This document shows positions 1 through 5,654 of a stretch of DNA of 5,654 nt, in pieces. The notes under the pieces are model-generated. The model made no database searches. It worked only from the letters and a program-made list of their open reading frames with translations, and was not told where the DNA came from. Where the stretch lies: NCBI GenBank assembly GCA_024400715.1, contig JAKSMH010000091.1:1-5654 (forward strand). Direction: 5' to 3'. Origin of the DNA: Bacteroidales bacterium. Its GTDB lineage: Bacteria; Bacteroidota; Bacteroidia; Bacteroidales; WCHB1-69. Position numbers and translations under genes: made by a program. Every line of letters starts with the position of its first letter. The stretch's first letter is position 1.

Positions 1-1
1 G

Positions 2-40
2 GCCGGCATCAGCGACTGCAAATTCGTGGTGAAGAAGTGA
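2..40 (+). CDS. 3' end of a gene starting outside the window; possible T9SS-secreted protein
   Basis: Only the last 12 codons are present, reading AGISDCKFVVKK followed by TGA. The pattern of a glycine, four variable residues, a lysine, three hydrophobic residues and terminal lysines resembles the last strand of the type A sorting domain carried by substrates of the Bacteroidota type IX secretion system. That would make it an exported or surface protein. The match rests on twelve residues, so the function is an inference. The other two forward frames give less protein-like tails. The stop is followed at once by the heptamer repeat tract, with no hairpin terminator visible. Confidence 0.45.
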   Translation, partial: AGISDCKFVVKK

Positions 41-43
41 TGA

Positions 44-73
44 GGGTTCAGGGTATAGGGTTCAGGGTTTAGG
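44..73. repeat. Short tandem heptamer tract (GGGTTCA / GGGTATA / GGGTTTA)
   Basis: Four consecutive heptamers are visible: GGGTTCA (44-50), GGGTATA (51-57), GGGTTCA (58-64) and GGGTTTA (65-71), then GG. All keep GGGT at the start and A at the end. The tract begins three bases after the upstream stop codon and supplies the stop of the small minus-strand ORF. From memory, similar GGGTTCAGGGTTTAGGG strings occur between genes in other Bacteroidota; no function is known to me. It resembles a telomere repeat only by chance of composition, since it lies inside a sequence continuing into a normal bacterial gene. Confidence 0.75.
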
Positions 74-247
74 TGGGTGACAACGTAAATCCCGAACCTC
101 CGTAGGGACGCAATTCATTGCGTCCGCCGGGATGTTGCAATTCATCGCGTACGCTGGGATGTCACGATTCATTGCGTCCGTTGGTATAATGGTGGCCAGC
201 ATATAGAGCCCTTTCTCCGTGGATTCTACGTTTTCTAATTCTTCCAT
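62..247 (-). CDS. Small ORF (61 aa) running into the palindromic repeat; doubtful or truncated gene
   Basis: Reading from ATG at 247 down to TGA at 62-64 gives 61 residues. The first 22 or so, starting MEELENVESTEKGLYML, have ordinary acidic protein composition. From about residue 23 the sequence is only translated repeat, with three DAMN/YAMN units followed by a Pro-rich tail. The frame can be extended to a TTG at 277, but that would overlap the promoter, so ATG 247 is the more likely start. A promoter with both elements lies 28 bases upstream, which suggests the 5' end was once a real gene whose body was replaced or truncated by the repeat. I do not recognise the N-terminal residues. It may equally be untranslated. 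Confidence 0.25.
   Translation of the reverse strand: MEELENVESTEKGLYMLATIIPTDAMNRDIPAYAMNCNIPADAMNCVPTEVRDLRCHPPKP
105..182. repeat. Three degenerate copies of a palindromic intergenic repeat (GGGAYG...ATTCATTGCGTCCG type)
   Basis: Units lie at 105-128, 129-155 and 156-182; the first is 24 bases and the others 27. All share GGGA at the start, ATTCAT in the middle and GCGT followed by a CG pair near the end. The first unit contains a perfect inverted repeat: 106-114 (GGACGCAAT) pairs with 117-125 (ATTGCGTCC) around a two-base centre. The other units have decayed arms. Repeats of this kind are spread between genes in several bacterial genomes and yield spurious peptides of the DAMNCVPTE type when translated, as happens here on the minus strand. 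Confidence 0.8.
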
Positions 248-274
248 CGTATTTTGTTTTTGAATTTCTGCCGC

Positions 275-305
275 CAAAGATACTACATTGAAAAGACGAT
301 ATCAA
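275..305 (-). promoter_or_regulatory. Bacteroidota-type promoter on the minus strand
   Basis: On the minus strand TATCTTTG (282 down to 275) matches the -7 consensus TAnnTTTG exactly. TTG (305 down to 303) lies 20 bases upstream, the spacing expected for the -33 element of the primary Bacteroidota sigma factor. Transcription would start near 268 and enter the small ORF at 247. The element lies just past the recognisable end of the IS4-type transposase remnant, so it may belong to the original host sequence or to the insertion-sequence end. Confidence 0.5.
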
Positions 306-387
306 GCGCAAAATACTGTGTTACAAGTGGTTGAAAAATTGTAAAAAAGAATAGCGTTTTGATCAACTTAATGTCGAAAATGTGCGG

Positions 388-770
388 ATTCCCGTTTTTG
401 GGATTGAACGCCCAAAAGTTTTCACGGATGCGGATGAAATATCTTATACGATTGTCGCTCAGCCATTTAATCCATATCTCACCGACAAACTCGCGGTTGG
501 CTAGCAAAGAGTCGATGCTGTCGGCAGCGAACAGGTTGATGTATCGCTGCACGAAGTCAATACGCTCCTGCGTGTTGGACGTGCCCCTTTTAGGCAACAT
601 GCTGAACAGCAGCGGATAGGCAACTCCGTCGTGCACCACGGCGAGTTAAATTCAGAAAGCCATCATAAACAGCGAAATGAGCTTGATATGGGCGAGATTG
701 ACATTTTTTCAAAAAAGACGCTCAGCGTGTCGGATAATTGATTATTTTTGCAATCATGATTGATGTTCAT
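388..770 (-). pseudogene. Decayed IS4-family transposase (N-terminal part, internal deletion, frameshift)
   Basis: Read from 770 leftward, the ATG frame begins MNINHDCKNNQLSDTLSVFF. It shifts frame in the T/A run near 700-715, continues as NVNLAHIKLISLFMMAF and hits two stops at about 645-655. It then rejoins a transposase core as LAVVHDGVAYPLLFSMLPKRGTSNT. IS4-family proteins normally have about 60 or more residues at this junction, including the first catalytic Asp, and these are missing. The second catalytic Asp should lie in a DREF motif, but the codon at 496-498 encodes Asn (LLANREFVG). The matching RYFIRIREN strand is kept. Similarity fades after about 388 (NPKNGN), so the region with the catalytic Glu is absent. 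The open frame continues to a stop at 283-285 without family resemblance. The element cannot make an active transposase. Confidence 0.85.
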
Positions 771-782
771 AGAGCCTAAAAT

Positions 783-965
783 GTGGTAGTTTTTTGCTCT
801 AAATTACTGAATATTAATCACTTTTTTAAGGAAATAACAAAAAGGTTACCAATAGATTTTGTTGATAACTTTTTGTATAACAATAAATTAGATGACATTT
901 TCAAATTTTTGTCATGTACTAAACATTTTTGCAAAAATAAATCTTTATTCTTTTTTAGAAAATCT
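783..965 (+). other. A/T-rich stretch before the glycosyltransferase gene; possible second IS4-type C-terminal scrap
   Basis: The reading frame of the downstream gene stays open from GTG 783 and would add 61 residues before ATG 966. These residues are rich in Phe, Lys, Asn and Ile, do not resemble the start of a GT-C protein, and come from strongly A/T-rich DNA, so I do not include them in the gene. Codons 891-920 read DDIFKFLSCT. From memory, an ending like FKFLSCT is typical of the C-terminus of Bacteroidales IS4-family transposases, so this may be the tail of a second, oppositely oriented remnant. Its normal stop would have been lost. This identification is tentative. Confidence 0.35.
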
Positions 966-2573
966 ATGGATAACAATTCTCATCCTTTTATAATCAAAAA
1001 ACATTGGGTATTGGCCTTTGTATTTATCATTGTTTTAAGCCTAATTATCCACAATAAATACATCAATGAATTTCCCGTTTACATTCATTCTTGGGCACAA
1101 TGTGACTGGTATGCTATGTCAAGTGGATTTACAGACAACGGATTGGATTTTTTTCACCCGCAGACCAGCATTTACAACAAACAATTTCCCGACTGGTGGG
1201 CCAGCTCCAGTAACAGCACCATTACCGCGACGGACTTTCCATTGCATGAGTACATAATAGCCATTGGAATGAGTATTTTCGGCACAACTTCTCCTTGGAT
1301 ATTTAGGGTATGGACATTGCTTATCAGTATGGCAGGAATGTTTTTTTTGTATAAACTTGCCTACTTGCTGACAAAAGATTTTTTTAAATCTCTATTGACC
1401 GTTGGCTTGGCCTTGACCGCTCCTGTCTTCGCATACTATTTTTGCGGTTTTCTGCCAGGCATACCCTCTTTTGCTTTTTCAGTAGCTGGACTATGGGCCT
1501 ATTTTGAATATGTTTATCAGAAAAAATCACCCTATTTTCATATCAGCGTCATTTTACTCGGAATAGCCCTATTGATGAGGAGTACCTATGCCATTCCTTT
1601 GATTGCCGTATTATGTTATGAATTTTTACGTATTTGCCTGAAAGAGAGTTCTTGGGGAAACAAATTGCTGAGCGTGATAGCCGTTGGTGCAGTATATTTG
1701 GCTTGGCACTTATGGAATGGGCATTTACGTGCAAAATACGGTTCTCTTTTTCTCAATGAGTTGATGCCCCCGCAAAGCCTGGATAATGCCAAAGATATTT
1801 GGTTAAATGTTCAAGAACGATGGAAATTTCAGTATTTTTCGAAATTTCAACACGTTTTTGTTGCTATTATAGCCGTTTTATCCGTTGTTACGAGTGTCTA
1901 TCAGCGACTTAAACACAAAGCGCAAGCTGAAAACCATCAAAGCTTGTCTCCTTGGTGGTTTGTGGTCATCTATTTGTTTGGGTGCGGACTGTTTGTCTTC
2001 GCCATGATGCAGCAATTCAGCGACCATGATTATTACTTTATTGATAGTCTTTTTCTTCCTATTTTGCTGATTTTCATTTTATTGATAGGCACACTTCCAA
2101 CGTCTGAAAAACTCGGATTTTGCGTGGCAGAAATGATAGTGGCAATATCCGTAATCGTTTTGATGACCTATCAAGTTCGGGATATTCTGACAGAAAGACG
2201 GTACCCTAACGATCGTGCCTTACAATGCGCACAACATTACCAGAACAGCGCTAAATTTTTAGATGATGCTCATGTTGATCGCAAGGACAAGATATTAGCA
2301 CTTTTTGCCTATCCACAAAATGCCCCATTTATACAAATGGAAAGGAAAGGATATATCTTGATGTGGTACAAGCCGGAAATCGTTCAAAATGTATTGGCAA
2401 GTCCATTTGACTACATTGTCATCGAGAACGAAATGGCAGCGGCAGAGTGGAACGAGCACGCTGACATGATTTCGCATTTACGCCCCATTGCCCACAACGA
2501 ATTCCTTACTCTGTGCTGCTGGTCAGATAGTGTCTGTTGTCACAGTTTCGAAGAATTTGAGATAAATCCGTAA
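966..2573 (+). CDS. GT-C fold membrane glycosyltransferase (ArnT/PMT_2-like, GT39/GT83 type)
   Basis: The 535-residue product probably moves a sugar from a polyprenyl-phosphate carrier to an acceptor on the outer face of the cytoplasmic membrane, as GT-C enzymes do. A first membrane helix (about 14-29) is followed by a loop with HSWAQCDWYA (41-50), whose Asp47 fits the family's catalytic acidic residue. The loop continues with DFFHPQT (61-67) and TDFPLHEY (89-96), the counterpart of the TEFP motif. About ten more helices follow to residue 401, including the segment with MRSTYAIP (204-211). DHDYYFIDSLFLP (353-365) precedes the next helix. A soluble tail of about 130 residues ends the protein. 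ATG 966 is preferred over GTG 783 because it puts a short cytosolic tail before helix one. Donor and acceptor cannot be told. Remnants of insertion sequences lie on both sides. A bacterial O-antigen or protein glycosylation role is possible but unproven. Confidence 0.8.
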   Translation: MDNNSHPFIIKKHWVLAFVFIIVLSLIIHNKYINEFPVYIHSWAQCDWYAMSSGFTDNGLDFFHPQTSIYNKQFPDWWASSSNSTITATDFPLHEYIIAIGMSIFGTTSPWIFRVWTLLISMAGMFFLYKLAYLLTKDFFKSLLTVGLALTAPVFAYYFCGFLPGIPSFAFSVAGLWAYFEYVYQKKSPYFHISVILLGIALLMRSTYAIPLIAVLCYEFLRICLKESSWGNKLLSVIAVGAVYLAWHLWNGHLRAKYGSLFLNELMPPQSLDNAKDIWLNVQERWKFQYFSKFQHVFVAIIAVLSVVTSVYQRLKHKAQAENHQSLSPWWFVVIYLFGCGLFVFAMMQQFSDHDYYFIDSLFLPILLIFILLIGTLPTSEKLGFCVAEMIVAISVIVLMTYQVRDILTERRYPNDRALQCAQHYQNSAKFLDDAHVDRKDKILALFAYPQNAPFIQMERKGYILMWYKPEIVQNVLASPFDYIVIENEMAAAEWNEHADMISHLRPIAHNEFLTLCCWSDSVCCHSFEEFEINP

Positions 2574-2590
2574 GACGTTCATACGGTTTT
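2564..2590 (+). terminator. Weak hairpin with T tract overlapping the glycosyltransferase stop codon
   Basis: AAATCCGTA (2564-2572) can pair with TACGGTTTT (2582-2590) around a nine-base loop, with a single T-T mismatch. The 5' arm contains the first two bases of the TAA stop, and the 3' arm ends in four T residues. Shape and position suit a modest intrinsic terminator for the upstream gene. The stem has only three G-C pairs, so efficiency is doubtful. Confidence 0.35.
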
Positions 2591-2705
2591 AGACTATCTT
2601 TGGGGAACATATAATTAAAAGTGATTGATTATCAGCAATATAAAGTATGAAAAAGCGAAATTTTTGCCAATATGTTTCCCATTTTGTTAAAAATAGATTA
2701 ATTTG

Positions 2706-2852
2706 ATAAAACCAGTAATTTTTCAGGATTCTTTAGAAGTAATATTCAGCCGAACAGTCGGCTTTGCGCGAAATGTCGCCAGAAATATCCTTACGGGTCT
2801 GGTTTACAACATGTTGCGATACGAGCAAATGCAAAGATTAGGCCTGAATTGA
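2706..2852 (+). pseudogene. C-terminal remnant of an IS5-like transposase
   Basis: An open frame from just after a stop at 2694-2696 to TGA at 2850-2852 encodes a 48-residue stretch. From about residue 14 it reads FSRTVGFARNVARNILTGL, then VYNMLRYEQMQRLGLN. This matches the usual ending of IS5-family transposases, where a basic RTIG/RARAK stretch is followed by a hydrophobic helix and a YN(M/L).R motif. No start codon, catalytic core or clear terminal inverted repeats are nearby, so it is a dead fragment. It lies between the two membrane-protein genes in the same direction. Assignment to IS5 rather than another DDE family is from pattern memory. Confidence 0.55.
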
Positions 2853-2924
2853 TTTAATATAACACACTGAATATCAATAAAAATCCTCTCCTCCGAAAAT
2901 TTCGATAAAAATCTCGCTAAACTA

Positions 2925-2954
2925 TTGGAAATGAAAAAATAATACGTAACTTTG
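2925..2954 (+). promoter_or_regulatory. Bacteroidota-type promoter for the second membrane-protein gene
   Basis: TTG at 2925-2927 and TAACTTTG at 2947-2954 form a -33/-7 pair with a 19-base spacer, an exact match to the TAnnTTTG consensus. Transcription would start near 2960 and leave a leader of about 100 bases before ATG 3062. This makes the second gene an independent unit despite sharing its direction with the first. The leader holds a start-stop pair (ATG TGA at 3011-3016) and a possible five-base stem (GGGAC 3005-3009 with GTCCC 3034-3038), neither clearly functional. Confidence 0.75.
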
Positions 2955-3061
2955 CAACGTAGTTCCCTTTTGATTTTTGTTTAACGGGCTTCGCAAAATT
3001 CAGAGGGACGATGTGAAAAGAGTAAAAATAGAAGTCCCCTATATTATATCGAACTCACGTT

Positions 3062-4930
3062 ATGTTAAAAAGAGTGTTCGTGAAATCCAAAATTTTTTTT
3101 GTGCAAAATACAGCATTTGTGCAAGAAATCGTTTTGGCAATCCTCATTTTCATATTCACTTTCCCCGAAATGCAGCCCGACTTTTCCGCTGGGCTGGATG
3201 CTTCCTACGTATGGGGACTGAACTTCCTGTTTCACAATGACTACGACACTCTTATCAATCTTATCTATCCGTTTGGACCTTTGGCATTTTTAAAGATACC
3301 CACCGTCATCGGAAACAACTTCCTGATCTTTCTTGTTTTTTATACTATTCTCAAACTTACGTTCATCTTCTGTGCGTTTAAATTAGGTCGTGTTTTTTCA
3401 AAAAACGTAATTCTATCTGCTTTCGCTATCCTTATCTGTTCTTACTTTACTACCATAGATATGCTTTTCATCTTTTTATGTCTGATAATGAGCATATTAT
3501 GGATAAAAGAAGATAAAATTCCCTATTTCATAGCAACAGCAGTACTGGCATTCATCGCTTTGTGCGTGAAAACTTCTATAGGAGTAAGCACCCTCTCTGT
3601 TCTATTTGTTTCATGGATTATTAAGTATGTTGAGACGAAGAATTGGAAATCAATGCTCATTCAGGCAGGAGTTGTCGCTGTGGTTGGCATCACGGTCGGG
3701 TTGGCGGTTTTTCACAGTTTCGGACGGCTGTTCCGATACGCACAGGGCGTCTGCTGGTTGGTTTCGGGCTATGGCGACGCTATGGTGCTGAAGGTATCTA
3801 ATAATAAAATCGCCTTACTGCTCTTCATATCGATTTTTCTTTCATTCCCATTTGTGGTAAAAGAAAAACACCCTCGTTTTTTCTTTATTCTGACGCTCAT
3901 GCCGGTGTTTGCTGTTTGGAAACACTCTTTTATCCGTGAAGATGTTTTTCACAATCAAGCCATTGTGCAATTCATCGTGGTCTATTGGCTGTTGATGTTT
4001 TTAATGGTAGAAAAACGACAGATTTTCACGATGATTTCTGCCGCTTTTTGTGTGCTGGCGTTATACGGCAATATGTCAAATGTATGGTTGTACGGGGGTC
4101 GGAAAATAGAGTATTGCGGGGTTAACAATTTCAAGGAGTGCTATTTTCATCACACAGATTTCGTGGAAAAGATGAAAGAAATAAGCACGAAAGGCATCTT
4201 TCCTGATGTCATGATGGATTCTACCATTCAAAAAATCGGAAGCAAAAGCGTGGATGTTTTTCCATGGGAATTCTGCTACGCAGCCGCCAATTCATTCCAT
4301 TGGCAACCTCGTGTGACTTTATCCGCTCCTATGTCAAAAAAACTCAAAGATGCTTCTTGCGAAAACTACAATGGTTCAGAGGCCGCCGTGGATTTTGTGA
4401 TATGGCATTTTGTTGACAACAACGGACATTGGGATGAAAATTACGACCAACACTATTTTCTGAATGACGAACCGCTGGTCGTGTATAACCTTCTTAATCA
4501 TTACCAGATAGTGGAAAGGAATCCACGTTTTGCACTGTTACAAAAAGCCCGGAACAATCAATTGCGAACACCGGTTTGCAGTGAACCTGTCCAGGCAGCA
4601 TTCGGCAACTGGTTACCCATCCCGGAAGTCAGTGTGCCTATCTTGAGAGCTAAGGTGATTTCAAAAACAACTTTGTGGGGAAAAATCAAATCTTTTCTTT
4701 GGAAAGGAGAATATTATTTTATTGATTATCAAACTTCAGAAGGCGTCCTAACGTATCGATATTTGCCCGAAACGGCAGATGACGGCTTATGGGTCGCTCC
4801 TTTTATCCATCATCCCGAGAATCCCGATTCGGATACTTTACAAGTGAAAGCCATCCGTTTGCGTAATACATCGGCAAAATGCGTGCATGCCAATTTCCAG
4901 CTTCAATGGGAGATGATAGATACAAATTAG
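3062..4930 (+). CDS. Polytopic membrane protein with soluble C-terminal domain, probably GT-C-like
   Basis: The 622-residue product has about ten predicted helices (near 18-36, 84-108, 112-148, 154-185, 199-219, 248-266, 272-286, 298-316 and 320-337) and then a soluble domain of about 285 residues. The first outer loop holds LDASYVWGLNF (45-55) and IYPFGPLAFLKIP (68-80). They resemble the LDxSW..GLN and TYGPLGF..P motifs of a little-studied group of bacterial membrane proteins whose topology resembles GT-C glycosyltransferases. Asp46 sits where those enzymes keep their acidic residue. The soluble part has VDVFPWEFCYAAAN (397-410), DFVIWHF (444-450), DEPLVVYNLL (469-478) and a beta-rich end with DDGLWVAPF (573-581), also typical of that group. 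The substrate is unknown. ATG 3062 is chosen because it follows a good promoter and gives a short basic tail before helix one. The soluble domain probably lies outside the membrane. Confidence 0.75.
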   Translation: MLKRVFVKSKIFFVQNTAFVQEIVLAILIFIFTFPEMQPDFSAGLDASYVWGLNFLFHNDYDTLINLIYPFGPLAFLKIPTVIGNNFLIFLVFYTILKLTFIFCAFKLGRVFSKNVILSAFAILICSYFTTIDMLFIFLCLIMSILWIKEDKIPYFIATAVLAFIALCVKTSIGVSTLSVLFVSWIIKYVETKNWKSMLIQAGVVAVVGITVGLAVFHSFGRLFRYAQGVCWLVSGYGDAMVLKVSNNKIALLLFISIFLSFPFVVKEKHPRFFFILTLMPVFAVWKHSFIREDVFHNQAIVQFIVVYWLLMFLMVEKRQIFTMISAAFCVLALYGNMSNVWLYGGRKIEYCGVNNFKECYFHHTDFVEKMKEISTKGIFPDVMMDSTIQKIGSKSVDVFPWEFCYAAANSFHWQPRVTLSAPMSKKLKDASCENYNGSEAAVDFVIWHFVDNNGHWDENYDQHYFLNDEPLVVYNLLNHYQIVERNPRFALLQKARNNQLRTPVCSEPVQAAFGNWLPIPEVSVPILRAKVISKTTLWGKIKSFLWKGEYYFIDYQTSEGVLTYRYLPETADDGLWVAPFIHHPENPDSDTLQVKAIRLRNTSAKCVHANFQLQWEMIDTN

Positions 4931-5014
4931 CAGTACGCATTACTCGCATTTTTTCTTCAACATCATTTTAAACATTTAATTTTGATTCACTATCATTCAA
5001 TACGGGAATTTTTG

Positions 5015-5022
5015 TAACTTTG
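5015..5022 (+). promoter_or_regulatory. lysS promoter (-7 element)
   Basis: TAACTTTG matches the TAnnTTTG consensus exactly and is followed by GCGCC. It lies 28 bases before the lysS start, giving a very short leader. No TTG is found 19-21 bases upstream, so the -33 element is weak or absent. The rest of the 120-base gap after the membrane-protein gene is A/T-rich, with no convincing terminator hairpin. Confidence 0.6.
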
Positions 5023-5050
5023 CGCCTTGATTCAAAAAAAGTGAAAATTT

Positions 5051-5654
5051 ATGGAATTATCAGAACAAGAAATCATTAGAAGGAAAAAATTAGAAGATTT
5101 GTTGAATTTGGGTATTAATCCTTATCCAGCAGCAGAATACGAAATCAATGCCACGACAGCACAGATTTTAGAGGAATTTCCGAAGGACAATACAAAATTC
5201 CAAAATGTAAGCATTGCGGGACGTATTATGAATCAACGTATTATGGGAGCCGTTTCCTTTTATGAAATCCAAGATTCTGTTGGCAGAATCCAAATCTACG
5301 CCAAACGCGACGAGCTTTGCCCTGACGAAGACAAAACGATGTACAACAACGTGTTCAAGAAATTGGACATTGGCGACATCATTGGCGTAAAGGGATTCGT
5401 TTTCACTACACAGATGGGCGAAACCAGTATTCACATCAAGGAATTTACCATCCTTTGCAAATCGGTTTGTCCGCTCCCCATCGTTAAGGAAAAAGACGGC
5501 AAAGTGTATGATGCTTTCCAGGATCCGGAACAGCGTTATCGTCAAAGATATATCGACCTCATCGTCAATCCGCAAGTGAAAGACACTTTCATCAAGCGTA
5601 CCTTGATGGTAAACACGATGCGTAGTTTCTTGAATGAAAAGGGCTATTTGGAAG
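5051..5654 (+). CDS. lysS: Lysyl-tRNA synthetase, class II (5' part, runs off the window)
   Basis: The enzyme attaches lysine to tRNA-Lys in the cytosol using ATP. The first 201 codons are present. A charged N-terminal helix (MELSEQEIIRRKKLEDLL) is followed by GINPYP (21-26), the usual lead-in to the anticodon-binding OB fold. That fold spans roughly residues 52-136 and includes VSIAGRIMNQRIMG and the FYEIQDSVGRIQIY strand. RYRQRYIDL (162-170) then opens the class II catalytic domain, and the RTLMVNTMRSFLNEKGYLE segment is its motif 1 region. The class II catalytic motifs 2 and 3 lie beyond the edge. The ATG follows an A-rich leader without a Shine-Dalgarno sequence, as is normal in this phylum. 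No sign of damage is seen, and it is the only clear housekeeping gene here. Confidence 0.97.
   Translation, partial: MELSEQEIIRRKKLEDLLNLGINPYPAAEYEINATTAQILEEFPKDNTKFQNVSIAGRIMNQRIMGAVSFYEIQDSVGRIQIYAKRDELCPDEDKTMYNNVFKKLDIGDIIGVKGFVFTTQMGETSIHIKEFTILCKSVCPLPIVKEKDGKVYDAFQDPEQRYRQRYIDLIVNPQVKDTFIKRTLMVNTMRSFLNEKGYLE

Noticed and set aside
44..182. CRISPR array
   Set aside because: The repeats are adjacent without unique spacers, are degenerate, and no cas genes are nearby.
743..750. TATTTTTG, an exact TAnnTTTG match on the plus strand upstream of the first membrane-protein gene
   Set aside because: No TTG lies 19-21 bases upstream, it sits inside the transposase remnant in very A/T-rich DNA, and it is over 200 bases from ATG 966. 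It may still be an outward promoter from the remnant, but I cannot support it.
866..873. TAACTTTT as a -7 element for the gene at 966
   Set aside because: The last base breaks the consensus and no -33 element is at the right distance.
2595..2602. TATCTTTG promoter after the first membrane-protein gene
   Set aside because: It has no -33 partner, and nothing that looks like an intact gene follows for several hundred bases; the only downstream coding trace is the IS5-like remnant.
2749..2764. AGCCGA-ACAG-TCGGCT hairpin as a terminator
   Set aside because: The six-base stem is perfect, but it lies inside the transposase remnant's reading frame, is followed by only three T residues, and is far from any gene end.
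2977..3240. Open frame starting at TTG 2977 in the leader of the second membrane-protein gene
   Set aside because: It overlaps the better-supported frame at 3062, uses a weak start, and its translation shows no recognisable features.
5168..5575. 135-codon open frame on the minus strand
   Set aside because: It lies wholly within lysS, whose plus-strand translation is a clear family match, so it is a shadow frame.

Overview
The window looks like chromosome from a member of the Bacteroidota (Bacteroidetes). Three exact matches to the phylum's TAnnTTTG -7 element sit where promoters are expected. Leaders before genes are A/T-rich without Shine-Dalgarno sequences, and the IS4- and IS5-type transposase remnants resemble Bacteroidales elements. 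The sequence does not allow a genus call.

Layout from left to right. Bases 2-40 are the last 12 codons of a gene that starts outside the window, with a tail that could end a type IX secretion sorting domain. Next come a short heptamer tract (44-73) and three degenerate repeat units, the first a near-perfect palindrome (105-182). A minus-strand promoter (275-305) reads into a small ORF (62-247) whose C-terminal half is only the translated repeats. Bases 388-770 hold a decayed IS4-family transposase on the minus strand, with a frameshift, an internal deletion and a catalytic Asp changed to Asn. About 200 A/T-rich bases follow, possibly including the C-terminal scrap of a second IS4-type transposase on the plus strand.

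The two large genes are on the plus strand. The first (966-2573) encodes a multi-spanning GT-C fold glycosyltransferase of the ArnT/PMT_2 kind. Its longest reading frame starts at GTG 783, but the family-like protein begins at ATG 966. A 488-base gap follows, holding a weak hairpin at the stop codon, the C-terminal remnant of an IS5-like transposase (about 2706-2852) and a well-formed promoter (2925-2954). The second gene (3062-4930) encodes a membrane protein with about ten helices and a large soluble C-terminal domain, probably also GT-C-like but with no named function. Last comes a housekeeping promoter and the first 201 codons of lysyl-tRNA synthetase, lysS, which runs off the right edge.

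The two membrane proteins probably act in transferring sugars from lipid carriers to surface glycans or lipids, but no glycan locus surrounds them. Each appears to have its own transcription unit, so a shared pathway is only an inference. I see no convincing new multi-gene system. The region reads as an accessory junction littered with insertion-sequence debris between a possible exported-protein gene and a core gene. The second membrane protein and the repeat-fused small ORF deserve the most attention.
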